The position numbers and the translations under genes were made by a program. Below are positions 46,466 to 59,340 of a stretch of 64,000 nt of DNA, one piece after another. Position 1 is the stretch's first letter; every line of letters begins with the position of its first letter. The DNA is taken from assembly GCA_947044405.1 (NCBI GenBank), contig CAMRHE010000077.1, forward strand, positions 5,175,501 to 5,239,500, in the 5' to 3' direction. The notes beneath the pieces were generated by a model, which worked only from the letters and a program-made list of their open reading frames with translations, was not told where the DNA came from and did not search any database. Origin of the DNA: Leptodactylus fallax. Its lineage: Eukaryota; Chordata; Amphibia; Anura; Leptodactylidae.

Positions 46466-48456
46466 GACAGGCAGAAAAACATAGTATACTGTACTTTTCT
46501 GTCCATCCAAAAAAACAAACGGATCCTTTGTTTAAAAAAAAAAAAAAAAAAAAAAAAGGACCTGGATGGAGCCTAAAACAGTAGTTTTTTATTGTTTACT
46601 TATTTTATGCTTGTACATTGAGCGATTACTAGTACAGTCATTATAATTTATTACCCATACACTGGCCTCGTCTGTAAATAAGGCTTTCCGTTCTCGTCCT
46701 GGCCACCTGAATGTTTGTTCTAATAACTGTCTTAAAACCTTAATTAATTTCCGTGGTCCAGATGACCAGAAAGACTCCATCCCTGCACTCACCCAGATTG
46801 TTTGCTGATACAAAGTTTCAGGGATTAGGGTTTTAATTGCTCTATGACAATACAGCTTTTTCTCCATGGCTTATATCTGATGCTGATAATCTGTAAACAT
46901 TTCAACAGAAGCGTTTATTTGGGGAGATTAGAATTGATGTGTGGAAGGACACGAAATCCTTGAGCCATTTGTAAGGGTTATTAATAAAAGATTAGTCTCT
47001 GCTGGAAGCTCAGCCCCCCCACCCAGTCCAATAAAACCATCTCTGCTGTGTTGGAGGGAACTTGTATATACGGGTGGGATTTCTAATATGTCATGACAGT
47101 GCAGCACAATTAAGTAAGGGCCCATATTGTATATGCAGACAAAGGCAGGGCATGCACCCAACAGTGCACCATCCTGGATAGGAAGAGTAAAACAAAAGAT
47201 CCACTTATGTACAGCCAGCCAAAATGTACTGGGCCAAAGCCATGCTAGAACGCCAGTGCCAGCAGCTTCATCTCTTGTGTCCTTTTGTGTCTCTCTTTTG
47301 TATCTCATCTATAAGAAAAGCTGAGGCAGTATGATTGTGGAGTTAGAAAAACAAACTTACGATAACTACAATATACAAATGATACATGTAATGCTTTGAG
47401 TCCATACTAGGTAAAAAAAAGTGGTATGTGTTCAGAGATACTTAGACTGAACGCAGACAAAAAATAATTATACTGGCAGACATGGGCTATGCTGAGGTTT
47501 ATAATGAATATATTGGACCACAGACAATAGACCTACGGCCAAGTCTCCATTTATTTTGTCACAAACAAAAATTCTTGTCAGTCCTACACCGGAGCTTAAG
47601 AACGTGAGTCATGTGATCAGCCAGACGCCGTCCTTTTCTCTTTCTTCCAAAATACATAATGCATGAAGCCCAGTATCATCTGTACATTGCCGAAGACAGC
47701 TTAAAGGTCTTCATTGGAGGAACATCCGACCACTTCTGTTAAGTCATAGACTTGTCACGTGTCCAGCAGCATCTATGAGAAAACACTGCATCCTCTGAGT
47801 GTGTTCCAACATAATATACAGAGCGGGCAGGAGATCACAGGGACCAGTGCCATAACATTACAGCACTCTAATCCTGCGGACACACTTACTGTGTCTGCAC
47901 CATCAGCAGCAGGAGCCTGTGATACACACCCAGGATCCTACTGCACTGGCTGAGATCAAAGATAACTTTGTAGCTTAAGCCTTTAGATGTCTTGGTCAGG
48001 AAACGTTGCAGCATTTAAGTGGGTTACATAGAGGAAGGGTGCTCTATTTTGGATGGATTTGCTGCATTTTGTCGCATGTACCCCAAATGTTACCATTGTA
48101 AATGTCAACTCATCCTGCAAAAAAGAGAGCCCTTTACACCTCTCTTGATAGAAAAATAACTTATGACTTTCAGAATATAACTACAAATATAATTTTTTTT
48201 TTTTTTTTTTTACATAAGTGTTTTTGTTGAGAAAAAAAAATGTAAAATATTTAAAATTTGGTTTTGCTATAAATTATTGTAATATGCAATATTTATGCCA
48301 CACAGTGAACAACACAAAATGTAGAAAGAAAAACAGCAGATGTATATATTTTTTTTTCGACATTCTTCCAGAAAGAGTTAATAACAGTAAACTCATAATT
48401 ATAGGGTGCCATTAAAGAATACCCATTATATAGCTACTGTGGCAGAAAAATAATGA

Positions 48457-48494
48457 TGGTGGTGGTGGTGGTGGTGGGGGGGGCGGGTTGGGGA
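48457..48494 (+). repeat. (GGT)n followed by G-rich run
   Basis: About seven GGT units are followed by a G run, then C-GGG-TT-GGGG. The run has the spacing of a possible G-quadruplex on the + strand. Confidence 0.75.
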
Positions 48495-49929
48495 GTTTGG
48501 CCCCTAAGGTTCGAACAGGCCTGGTCGCTAAGGGGTTAAAATCGATGGCCTAGCCTTAGTGGTGTACTAGGTTTATGGAGTCCAACTTCGAGCACTTCTG
48601 CTGACCATCTGTTTGCTTGGGCTCCTGTATTTAACACACAGCACCAAGCTATTAGTAGTGGCTGTGCGTGGTATTACAGCTTGGTTATCACTTGCTAATT
48701 TGGCCCTTATCAATCTGTTCACCTTACTGTTAATATCATACACTTGGAAGTAGAAATGTCTGCATTCAGGGTTGATGCTTGGTGCTATTTACCTTGGAGA
48801 TGACCCAATATAGGTGACCCCCAAAAAATCAATCCTATATAACAGAATTAAGCATGACTCATAGACAGTAAAGCCAAGGTACCAAAAATCGATCTTGGAA
48901 CATGTGGGAGTCATTTATATTGATCTCATTGGATGAGCATCCTTCCGGACTTTTGAAGGGCTTTGCAATGTGGAAGACAGCCTAATATGAATTTATGTTG
49001 TTCTATTTATTTTTGAGCCATTGCCTTACTTTTATGTTCAGAGTACTCATTTTGTTTAGTTTTTATTCACAAAATTGTGTAAATGACAGGTAATGTATGT
49101 GACTTGACAGGTTATGCAAAGAATTAGTTGATCCGTATATCATAATATTTCTTTTTGTCATAGTTTGTGGTTTATATGTTTATGCATAGACATGAGTTTC
49201 ATTCATTCATTCATTCAACTAATCATTCACCGGAGACCCTACAAATGACAACTTCAATGGATTTTCCAGGTTTTAACTTACGTGCTGATTCTTTAACATA
49301 GGACATCTCTCAGTGACTGTGGGGGTCACTAGTTTGTGTGTTATAATTCACAAAAAAAAACAGCTTAATTCAGGTGCCGTGTCACTTTTTTTTTTTTTAC
49401 AGCCCCCTCACAGTATCTGACGTGTTTTTCTGGCCCTCACACAGTATATGACCCCTTCCTCCCCCCACACAGAGTAGAGGCCGATAATTTTTACTCACCT
49501 GTCCACACTCCTGTCCTGGCAGCCCTCCGCTGCCACCGCCGGGGTGCGCTGTAGCCGGCGCTGAAGAACGCTGGGACGCTGTAATAGTGTCCCGGCATTC
49601 TTTAGCGTCGTGACATAAGTGTAATGCCGCCTAGAGGCAGCAACGGAGGGTGTCCAGGACAGCAGCGTGGATAGGTGAGTAAGATTTCTCGGCAGTTGCT
49701 TATTGCAATAACACAATAAGCTGCCTAAGACCATCGTCTAGTAAAATAGTATTGGGAAATCCTGCATTTTTGTGCACCCATTAACAGTCTTAGGCATAGA
49801 AGGCACAGGAGGTTCAGGTCTTCCGTCTATATGTGGGCATAAAAAAGCACCTAATGTGAAAGCAGTCTAATAGTGTTAGTGATCACATCCTTCAACAGCC
49901 TTTACCCACCAGTTTTTAACTGACACCAG

Positions 49930-50110
49930 CAGAATGTTAGATTTTTGGGTTATGTAACCAGCCTGTGCAACAGGTCTGATCATCACATGACCAGGACTGA
50001 TTACAGTAAGACGGTAAGAGATATTATACAGAAAGTATATAGGAATATTGTATAACTTTCATTATACAAAAACTATGCTGTATAAGCTGAAACTATAACA
50101 CCTCTTTTAA
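49930..50110. mobile_element. Truncated copy of foldback family E
   Basis: It shares ATACAGAAAGTATAT, ATTGTATAACTTTCATTATA and CATCACATGACCA with the copies at 52197 and 53549. Only the right half is present. Confidence 0.6.
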
Positions 50111-50318
50111 GACGTTTTGTACAACATGTCAGAGTTCCAGTCTTACTCTTACTTTTGCAGTGTAGGTTTCTGTTCTCAGTGTTGGTTACACAACAAAGGT
50201 CTTGCTATTTTTCAGGCATGGATGCAATCTATTCCTCAGGGCCACTGATAGTATGTGCATCTGCAATGTGTAATTACATGGTGACATCATAAAATCTCTA
50301 CCGTTCTTCTCCTTTCAG

Positions 50319-50390
50319 GGCTTTGAGGAAGAAAAAGCCAGAGCCAACGGATTACAGCAAAATGAGGCCTGTACAGAAACGTAAATTAAT
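50319..50390 (+). CDS. slx9: SLX9 (FAM207A) internal coding exon
   Basis: A 72-base exon lies between the acceptor TTCTCCTTTCAG and the donor GTAAGT at 50391. The first G completes the Glu codon left by the previous exon. It then reads ALRKKKPEPTDYSKM followed by RPVQKRKL and the two bases AT, which join G in the last exon to give Met. The human counterpart as I recall it has a K-P-R-P-S-x-L-S-x-M-x-x-x-Q-R-x-x-L pattern in the same place, so spacing and the SKM/SRM motif agree. The exon is small and basic and would not stand out as an open reading frame by itself. Phase agreement on both sides is the main support. Confidence 0.88.
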
Positions 50391-50744
50391 GTAAGTACAG
50401 AACATTGGGGTTTTTAAAGCGTACTGACAATTATAACACAAGTGCAGGCGAATGTAAGACCTTTTGTAGTATATTTTTTTTAAAGAATAATGGAGCAAAT
50501 GTGTTAAGACTGCCATTCTGTATGCCAGTCTTAATGAATGCCCTGACAGGTGCAGGGCACGGCTGATTTATGAAGGGACTCTGGCCTCTTCATGCATCAG
50601 GTGTACTCCTGTGAGGAGATTAGTTTCCATTATAACTCACACCAGACAACTGGTCTCTGTCCAGCTTCACCCACATTCGCATATAATAATCTATTGGGAT
50701 CAATATTGAATTAGTGGGAATCTTGCACCAAATGTGGGCCATAG

Positions 50745-51175
50745 TATCATCCATCAATGCCATAAAATGTTTCCTTCTCTACCTTTTGAGGCTGCTTCTC
50801 TTTCCTTTCACTCTTCTCTCTAATACCACCTGTATTCATACACTGCCTTACACACACAAGTCTATGGAGAGGGGAAGGAGGAGGCCGCTGCTGGCTGGTA
50901 ATTGATTTTTTTTGCCTCCTGCTGTACAGTGGTAGAACATTATCTTACTAGGTGTAGTACAGTCAGAATAGCTACCTTACCTACATGTAGCTGAGCTTAA
51001 CAGTTGCTATATGTGTGTATTTCCAGCAGCCTCCTCCTCCTCACCTTCCCCTTTCCATATACTTCTATGTTAGAAGAGAACATAAATGGAGAACAAAGCA
51101 TATCAATTTTATTAAAGTTTCTTATATTCACTTGTACTATTCATTTATGAAAAGTTGTTTTACAAATGGCGTTTC
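50745..51175. mobile_element. Foldback MITE (family B), second copy
   Basis: It shares TCTATGGAGAGGGG, GGTAATTGATTTTTT-like sequence, TTTCTTATATTCAC and the end TTATGAAAAGTTGTTTTA with the copy at 4090-4575. The arms are diverged. Confidence 0.6.
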
Positions 51176-51776
51176 TCTTAACAGCTACAATCCAGTCACA
51201 TCATTATTTTTATTTTATTTTTTTTAATTCTTCTATCCGTATATGTACAGGGCATAGTGTGATCTATCCCAGGGTCAGTTCACTCACCCAGCAATTTGCT
51301 TCTTTCATGGCCATGTGATCGACAGACTGATCTGTCAATTCACACAGCGGCTGTAACTAATTTTTTTTTTTCTATGTGAGTCTGAGAGCCTCGTAGACTA
51401 GCATAAAAAGAAGGATTTCTGGCCGCTATGTAAATCTGCAGGACAGTATGCCAATCACATGACCACACACGGGACCCATTCAGAGGCTCACTTAAAAGAA
51501 GCAACACTTGGGTGAGTAGAAAAATGATGCTGTAGATTATACTATGCCCTATGCTAAAGGACAAAAGAATAAAAAGTGCACCTTTAAGCGTATTTTTATA
51601 GAAAAAAAAAGGATAAACAGACATTCAATATTTAGGGTAAATTTAATAGAGGAGGGGCCGAAAAAAGTCACACCTATAGCCTGCAGCGTTTTAAAGGAAA
51701 ATCATGAACCCAAAAAGTGCACCACAAGTGGGAAAAAACAAAACAAAAAAAAAAAACATCTTCTGGTGCGTGTCAT

Positions 51777-51999
51777 ACTAAAGGGTTTATCCAAGGTTTG
51801 CTATTGATGGCCTGTAGGATAGGATATCAGTAAGAGATTGGGGGGGGGGTGTCTGCCACCTGGCAGTTTTTTTTTTCTGCAGAGTGTACAGCACCCAAGC
51901 TAAGCAGCTCTGTAAGCAGTGTAGTGACTGTGTTGTGGTTTTGCAGCTCATCTCCCAGGTCATGGGCAATAAATATGAAATTTTGGACAACCCCTTTAA
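51777..51999. mobile_element. CTAAAGGG-ended foldback MITE
   Basis: It starts CTAAAGGGTTTATCCAAGG and ends TTTTGGACAACCCCTTTAA, with TTGCTATTGATGGCCTGTAG against CAGGTCATGGGCAATAAAT in the arms. It is 223 bp. Confidence 0.6.
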
Positions 52000-52196
52000 G
52001 GCAGATGAATGAAAAAGTGAGGAAACCATGTGACGAGCGAGTACATGAGCCTCCCTTCCAATACATACTGTGCTTTTAATATAAGGCAGCGTATGAGCAT
52101 AGTCTTGGGGTAGTTTAATATAATGTATTCAATTACAAGGGATAGTTGGCTGAGAAATAGGCCTAGACCATCAGGGAAACTGACATTTAAAAGGGT

Positions 52197-52500
52197 TGTC
52201 CAGTTTCAGACCAATATATTGAAAATACACTTTCTGTATCTATTCCTCACAGTTTTCTAGATCTCCGCTTGCTGTCATTTGTTCTGCTTAGTCCCAGTGA
52301 CTAAAAATCAGTCAATGGTCATGTGATATACACAGAGGTGCACAGCTCGTAACCAGGCTATGCATCCTTGTGTCCATCACAAGACCATGGACTGATTTTT
52401 ATCCACTTGGACTAAGCAAGCGGAGATCTAGAAAACTGTGAGGAATAGATACAGAAAGTATATTGGAAAATTGTAGAACTTTTCATTATGCAGACCTTAG
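52197..52500. mobile_element. Foldback MITE (family E), second copy
   Basis: It starts TTAAAAGGGTTGTCCAG. The arms contain TTTTCTAGATCTCCGCTTGC and GCAAGCGGAGATCTAGAAAA, perfectly inverted, around TGGTCATGTGATATACACA. The right terminus is lost after TTCATTATGCAG. Confidence 0.75.
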
Positions 52501-52808
52501 TCTAGGTTCTCAGCATGTAACCTGGAGGGTTAGGTACCACAGGTTGTATCTGGTGGGTACTCTCTCTCTGACCTCATGCTGTGCTTTAATGCTGCTCATG
52601 CTTAATAGAAATCTATCATTTTGTCTGATTTTTCATGAAGTAATAGGAATATAACTTGTATCTTTTTGCTCTGTAACCATTTCATCTATGGCTGCTTTCT
52701 CTATAATGTGCTTCTTTCTATGGCTGCTTGTGCATTCATTTCCCTTTTGTGTCCTGTACATAGACTCATCTGTTCCATGCTGTGCCTTAGTTACTCTCTG
52801 CAGGCTTC

Positions 52809-52809
52809 T

Positions 52810-52850
<41 letters not shown>
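52809..52850. repeat. (GT)n microsatellite
   Basis: About 21 uninterrupted GT units. It gives cysteine/valine-rich spurious frames. Confidence 0.97.
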
Positions 52851-52853
<3 letters not shown>

Positions 52854-53548
52854 CGTCTCTGCTGCTCACACTTGTCACTTATTTTATCCCATTGGAGGTA
52901 AACAAGAGAGCGAGATCAGATGTTAGCAACTGGCAGGCAGCCGCCTGACGTGCTTCAGGATTTATTGCCAGCCTGAAAACCTCCTGAATAACCAGTGGGA
53001 AACCAGTAGACATAGCCAGACATACACAGAATATTATTCTACTGAAATACGTCATGTTTTATGGGTAGAGACTACCAAATATGGCAACATTTGTTCTTTT
53101 CCTACTTGGAGCCTGGTTTATTGATTGGGATTCAAGTGTAACAAAAAAGAGGTGTGGAGATATGGTCGTAAAAATATAATATGTGACCGGCGTTCAGTCC
53201 AGGTGAGCTGTGGTGTATACAGACCTATGGTGGTTCTATTCAATCTGTATGTGCAGCACATAAATGAATATGTACGTTAGACTTGGGAGAGTCCATAAAG
53301 TTTTCAGGTACTGGTGATTTCATATTGCTTGTAATGCTAAGAATGGGTTTCCTATCTCCTAATAGAATGGTACACTCATTGACAGAAATAAAGCGATGAG
53401 TGCACCAGACAAATAGGTAAATGACATTGGCGATCGCAGTGAGTACAAACAGGGACTGATGTCACCAGACTTGCCACTGCTGCTGCATATCACACGTGCT
53501 CTAAAACCTAGGCAATGAGTGGTTAACACTAGGCTTAAGCTGCAACTA

Positions 53549-53992
53549 TAAAGGGGTTGTCCAGTTTCAACAAATAAATGCTATTATTTATATAATGAGT
53601 ACAATAAAAGTTGTACAACTTTCCAATGTACTTCCTATATCAATTTCTCATGGTTTTCTAGATCTCTGCTTGCTGTCATCCATTGTTTACTTCTGGTGGA
53701 TAAAAATGAGTCCATGGTCATGTGATGGACACACAGGTGCACAGCTCGTTACAGGCAGATGTCTGATTACTGTGCTGTGACTGTAACGAGCTGTGCAGCT
53801 GTGTGTTCATCACATGACCATGGACTCATTTTTATCCACTGGGAGTAAGCAGAATGAATGACAGCAAGCAGAGATCCAAAAAAACATGAGGAATTTGATA
53901 CAGAAAGTATATTTGAAAATTGTATAACTTTTCATTATACAAGTAATATATTTGTCTCTCGATATTGGTCCGATACTGAACAACGCCTTTAC
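53549..53992. mobile_element. Foldback MITE (family E), most complete copy
   Basis: It starts AAAGGGGTTGTCCAGTTTC and ends CTGAACAACGCCTTT. Long inverted arms are visible: AGTCCATGGTCATGTGATG against CATCACATGACCATGGACT, and CTCTGCTTGCTGTCAT against ATGACAGCAAGCAGAG. It is 444 bp and non-coding. Confidence 0.75.
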
Positions 53993-54023
53993 AAATGAGC
54001 CTGGAGATGGGAATGCCCCTTCA

Positions 54024-54392
54024 GGCTATGGCCCCATATAGTGATCCGCAGCCATAAAAACACTATAGAAAAGACTGAGGCAGAAATGCATCGCGTTTTG
54101 TTTTTTTTTTACACAGCTTTTTTTACAGAAAGCTTGCAGAGTTTTCCTCAGTGGACTTTCTGCCTCTATTATACCTATACGGAAAACTCCAGCATTTCCA
54201 TAGGTATAACTGACATGCTGCGATTTACAAAAATGCAAGTGCTTTTGAAATGCAGCATTTCTGCTGTGGATTTTTTTCTGCAATGTGTGGATGGGATTAC
54301 CTACAAAGTGGATGGGATTCTGGCTAATGTAAAACACAGCGTTTTTTGCTACAGCCAAAATGCTGTGTTTTAGCAATGTGGGGCCCCGGCCC
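54024..54392. mobile_element. Harbinger-like MITE, family C, longest copy
   Basis: It starts GGCTATGGCCCCATATAGTG and ends GCAATGTGGGGCCCCGGCC before TAA. Internal symmetry around ATTATACCTATACGG and CATAGGTATAACTG is visible. It shares blocks with 23519 and 46222. Confidence 0.7.
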
Positions 54393-55154
54393 TAAGATGT
54401 AAATAGAGCCTCAGTAATTGTCATCTGACCACTTGTTTGGCCAATAGTTATTTTCCTGATCCCCCACATATAAAACACATGCGTGTATGCATGCTTGGCC
54501 ATGTGTACATGTGTTCTGAATGGGGTAGAAGGGAGTAAGCTGTTGCAAGAAGTAAGCTAATTCCCTGGGAACATATGGATCTGGCATGACAATTTGCATG
54601 CCTATTCCTGAATCTGACAACCCCTTTTAAAGGTACAATTTTGACCCACCAACAATGCTTGTCAATGAGACTCTTCATGCGCTCGCAGTGTTTAGGAGGT
54701 TAGCGAAAAACAGGAGAATCCGATAGTGTTCAGAAATTATCCAGCATGGTTGCACTTATGTTTGAGGACTTTATTCCTTATAACTTTATTCATACACCAC
54801 CCGATCCTTGACCAGGGCACAACAAAACATGGAGGGTAGTGCAGATGTGGAGCCCAGTTTTTATTCTTGAGGATATGCCATAAAACATTGCTGACAGCTC
54901 ATGTCACTTTGCTATTTTTGAACCTCCTGTTTTCTTAACCATCCAGGAAACCATCACTTACTCTTGTTAGCATGCCAAGCGCTGTATTCCTTTCAAGGAA
55001 CAAGGATATTTCCTGGTCTCAGTTCTTTCCAGTATCCGTTAACTGTTACTTTCAGGGTGTACTTTATGACCTGGGTTTATCACTTTCTGCAGCCACACAA
55101 TCTGGGATTCATTACTTACCAGTGAGCTTGACTGACTTCTTATAAGGACTGATT

Positions 55155-55157
<3 letters not shown>

Positions 55158-55193
<36 letters not shown>
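55158..55193. repeat. (AT)n microsatellite
   Basis: An uninterrupted AT run of about 36 bases. Confidence 0.95.
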
Positions 55194-55199
<6 letters not shown>

Positions 55200-56041
55200 A
55201 CTGTACAGAATTGTGGATGCAAAAAAAAAAATAAAAATCTGCAGTCGTCTTTTAGGTGAAAAAGTAGTAAGAAGGCTGCATAAAAGCTCCATTGACTTCA
55301 AAGCCAAAAAAACTTTATTTCATTGCTAAATCTCCCCTAATGTCTTCATCCTGCAAGAGCAGTGTCGGACTGAGGAGCCTAGGGCCCACCAGGGAAATTC
55401 ATTCTGGGGCCCACTATGCAACTACATGCAAATATTACCCTTGCTCACAAAATCAGCAGAAAGACTCTGCAAGATGACTGGTAAGTGGGACCCAAGGAGG
55501 AAGGATACTGGTTGGCCTGACTCTGCACCTAGATATCATCTCAGCCGTCCAATGTGTCTACATTATAAAAAAAAAAAAAAAAAAAATGGGTAGTTTCTAA
55601 GATCTGCCCAGTATATTGTACTAGCCTGGTGGTGATGTATGATGAGCATCTGTATAAAGTACATTGAGTACACTGTGCCATGCCAGGGTGAGCTGGGGAC
55701 CCAGGAGGAGATTCACTATTCACCTGTAGGCCAGCCTTAGCCTGTTCTAAGCCATCCTGTATTTTTTAGGATTGGGCAACTAATCACAAAGTAACCAAAT
55801 CCCATTAAGAATTTCATTTATTTAGCATCCTGTCTCACTGCCATTGGCTGACGGATGAGTTACTAACTGTTCACTATCCTATCAGGGCTGCTGATATGTG
55901 AGTAACCAGAACCAAAATTCAGTGACATGTAAAAGGGGGATTGTCCTAAAAATTATTGTTCATTAATCATCATTGAGGTAAAAAGTTTCATCATGATTTT
56001 GATTTAGGCCATAATCTCCAGCCCTAGGAATAATCCACTAT

Positions 56042-56487
56042 TTAAAGGCTATGGCCACCTTTTCACTATACATATATTTTGGACTGAAAATTGTCGCATA
56101 TAGTTTTCATTAAACATTTTGCAGCATTTGGCTTCGGTAGGTGGCATGTGTTATAAGCTGCAGAATGCTGTTCAGTCATATCCGTCAGATGAGCTCTTTG
56201 CTGCCTATATCTGCAGCCCATCCTGTATTCTCCTGAGTTATCATCTAAGCTGAATTGTGATCAAATAAAGGCTGATCAGTCTGGATGATCACTCAGGAGA
56301 ACATAGGAGGGACTAGAGACCGAGCCATCTGAGAGCTCCCTGATGGATCTGATTGTGGACGGCATTCAGCAGCTTGCATGTATTAGAATACATGGAAGCT
56401 GCAGGAGCTAAACTGTACAAAATATTGTAATAAAAAAAATAAAAGTATTTCAATAAAAAATGAATCCAAGGCATTCATAGCCTTTAA
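56042..56487. mobile_element. TTAAAGGCTATG-ended foldback MITE
   Basis: It starts TTAAAGGCTATGGCC and ends CATTCATAGCCTTTAA. The arms include GCAGCCCATCCTGTATTCTC and AACATAGGAGGGACTAGAG, with CTCCTGAGTTATCATC against GATGATCACTCAGGAG. It is 446 bp and non-coding. Confidence 0.75.
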
Positions 56488-57904
56488 CTAATGTTCCGCT
56501 TTTTTACTCCCAGAATCCAGTTAAAGCTGACACTAGGAGAGATACATGCATGTGAGCGTCTCTTCTCTTCTCTGGCCTATTGACTTGGAATTCTTGCTTT
56601 ACTCTTTTGTGTTATTTTATTATACTAATAGGGCAATTTGTAACTGTTTCCTCCTCCATTTCCTGTTCTCCTTCTGTATAGTTGACTACTAACCTTGTAG
56701 CCTAGTAATTGCCTTTCCGATTTCTGCATATTTACTTTTGCCATTTAGTTTCGATAGCACTCATATATAAAACATACCATGATTCACGTCCCCTCTATTT
56801 CTGTACGGCTAACTTTGGACTATACATCATTTGCTTTGGCTGTCGGCCTCCGATTTCTACTAACGTTTTGATTCCAGACCCTGGGGAGCTATATCCACTT
56901 CTCAGACATAACAGTTGATGTGCAGAGAGAGCTGGCACAGCTGCCAAGACTGGAGAACTGATGTACCAAATCTCGCAACTGTGACTGATTAACTCTCTGT
57001 GTACCTGGGGGAGGAGAGACCTTGCATCGTGGCTGCTTCTCCTTTACATTTCTGGGCTCTAACACAGTTTTGAGACCTTGAAACTTGCAAACTAAGAATA
57101 TACAGTTACAACTTAGTAGCTGAGCACTTGTTAAGATGTATTTGGGCACTAAATATTACTCTGCAGGAGGCTTGGCCGTCATCTAAAGCTAACTATATCA
57201 TGTTATAACCACAAGTGTCTGTAGATTTAATACTATTGTATTCGGCTGATCGTGGATTTACAGTCAGCGGAGGATTAAAACTATTTTGAAACAAACACCT
57301 ATACCCCAAACCACAGGATGTTGAGAACAGGGTTCCCCAAGTCTCTTGTGTGAAGACCACTGTTTCATTCACTTCTATAGAGCCGCCAGAGATAGTGAGT
57401 ACAGTGGTCCGCCCATTCGATAGCAGAGATTGTGTATGCACATTGCCACTGTGTTAGCACAGGAGACCAGGGGGACACTTATTCCTTGGGATCATTGGGA
57501 GCCCCAGTGGTCAGACCCCCATCAGACTCTTATTCCCTATCGTCTTTGAGTCACACTCCATAAGAATATGTTAAGTTTCCATACAGTTGTAACAAGGGGT
57601 AAATTTACGGACTAGCAAAATGAGCAATTGCCAAGGCCCTCATTTCTTAGGGCCTCCTTTAAGGTGTCCTCAGGAGCAACCTGAGAGTGGAGCAGGTAAA
57701 CCTTCACTGTCCTGGACCACCAAACTTTAACTTTTAGCTTCACTATTTAGGCATTATATGGCGGTATTATTTGGATAGACATATTAAGCACAAAATGAAC
57801 CTAGTCTTCTAAAAATAATGGTTATGGTAATTAAGTACCAAAGGGAAAAATTGGAATAAAATATTAATGTATATAAAAAAATTTTTTTTTTTTATTCCAT
57901 ATAG

Positions 57905-58028
57905 GGAAGAGGAAATTTCTCGTGTTCAAGAACTGGTCAAAAGACCTTCTTACAAGGCCAACCCACTGTCTGCGGTGACGGAGCACCTTCTAAAACGAAT
58001 GAAGGCAGAGCAGGGGGATCCCAGCTAA
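57905..58028 (+). CDS. slx9: SLX9 (FAM207A) last coding exon with stop codon
   Basis: The terminal coding exon follows a T-rich tract ending in ATAG at 57901-57904. Its first G completes a Met codon, then it reads EEEISRVQELVKRPSYKANP and LSAVTEHLLKRMKAEQGDPS to a TAA at 58026-58028. This matches the family C-terminus, recalled as EEExxRFQELLxxPxYRxxPLxAIxxxLxxxM. About 40 residues are encoded here, and with the other three exons roughly 130 residues of a protein of about 230 are present. The exon has no frame damage, so the gene looks functional. Syntenic neighbours known from mammals were not seen in the 6 kb downstream. Confidence 0.93.
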
Positions 58029-58447
58029 GCTGTAAGAGTGCTGAATGGTTCACCCAGATCTACAATCTAAGAGAAGGGCCTAAAGAAGTCCAAGGCTGAG
58101 CTTCCAAGGGATGAACTGTATGACCGCTCATATTGAAAGAGACTGCGTTGAGTGAAAACTCTTCATGTGTACTGGAATTTTAGTCATGTGTATTGTCAAA
58201 AACATCTGGTCGCTGTTAACAAGAATTGCCTTATGCTAAATCCAGTAAAATATGTATGATATGTATATTGTCCATGTGCTTTATGTTTGAAGATTGGATC
58301 AAGGTGGAAATAAGTACATAGATATTGCTTTCAACAGTTGTTCTTGGTTTCAGTACAAAGAAACCCTTTTGGCCGACACTTGTAAGGCCTAATTGTATTG
58401 GATCTCACTATTTCTATTATTAAATAAATCTTAAACCTACAAAATTT
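58029..58447 (+). other. slx9: SLX9 3' untranslated region (predicted)
   Basis: The sequence from the stop codon to the first strong poly(A) signal is about 400 bases, with no recognisable repeat. The cleavage site is inferred to lie 15-25 bases after the signal. No transcript evidence is available. Confidence 0.6.
58423..58428 (+). terminator. slx9: AATAAA polyadenylation signal of SLX9
   Basis: A canonical AATAAA lies 395 bases after the SLX9 stop. It is followed by a T/G-rich stretch (TTTGTTTGATG) suited to a downstream element. Confidence 0.7.
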
Positions 58448-59340
58448 GTTTGATGTCCATAAAAATATGTATTAAGCCAGATACATGCAAGAAATCGGGT
58501 CTTGTGTGTGTTTGGAATAACTATTCTCCTATATAGAGATGAAGGAATTTATTATATTCATCTGTTAGTGATTCAGTAACCACTAAGGGGCAGCGGGCAA
58601 ACCAATTTCCCAGGTTTGACTGCTGTTGGGCAAATTCAAAAGATCTGTCCACTCATGATGGGCATATTCCCCGACTTGCACTACCTAGATCTACCACTGG
58701 TCTCTGCTTCCTCTTGACACACAGGAAGTGACGGCTCAACCAATCACTGGAGACAACAGGGGGGATCAGGGCACTATTGGAACAGGAGTGATGGGGGAGG
58801 ATGCCTATTTTTAAGATTTGAAAATTTTTAGCAGGTTTTCAAGCAGTTTTTATTTGCTGGTCAGCCTCTTTAAATATGCCAAATAAGGAGTCAAACTTGA
58901 CAAAGATTAGCATCTTTGTTTTTGTTTGTACATTGTGAGCTGGTTTAAATATCATTTATGCTGGACAATCCCTTTAAGAGAGTAATAGGCAATTTTATTC
59001 GACCATTGTATGATGTGAATCTTGGGTGCTCTAGAAAATGAACAGTGACTGGTTGTTATATATAAGTAGTCCAATGTCCTTTGCACCTTATGGAAAGGTA
59101 CAGTTTACATTCCTTGTGCCCAGCAGAAAAAAAAATGATACTCAGAGGCCATTTATTATCTAAGCAGATCCACTTTTAATTCTATTGTAAACTTTACTAT
59201 TGCGCAAGTAAGACGTATCAGTAAGGTCAAATAGGTTATTTGTGTTGACCCACCAAAAATATAAGCTAGTGGTAAGTGATTGGCCCTAAAATTAGCTCAA
59301 AATGCACTTGTCTTCTGCGGGACCTTTAAGTTTCTGTAGC

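Larger units (their letters stand above)
34465..50318. other. slx9: SLX9 intron of about 15.9 kb
   Basis: Bounded by GT at 34465 and AG at 50317-50318 with matching phases. It is filled with the mobile elements and simple repeats listed separately. Stretches without recognised repeats include 35700-36470, 37000-38030, 39760-40600, 43000-45490, 46600-48450 and 48500-49900, in which I see no exon or RNA gene. Confidence 0.8.
50391..57904. other. slx9: SLX9 intron of about 7.5 kb
   Basis: Bounded by GTAAGT at 50391 and ATAG at 57901-57904. It contains the foldback families B, C and E, simple repeats and a hAT-like fragment beginning CAGTGTCGGACTGAGG near 55360. No exon or RNA gene was seen in 54700-55150 or 56500-57900. 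Confidence 0.8.
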
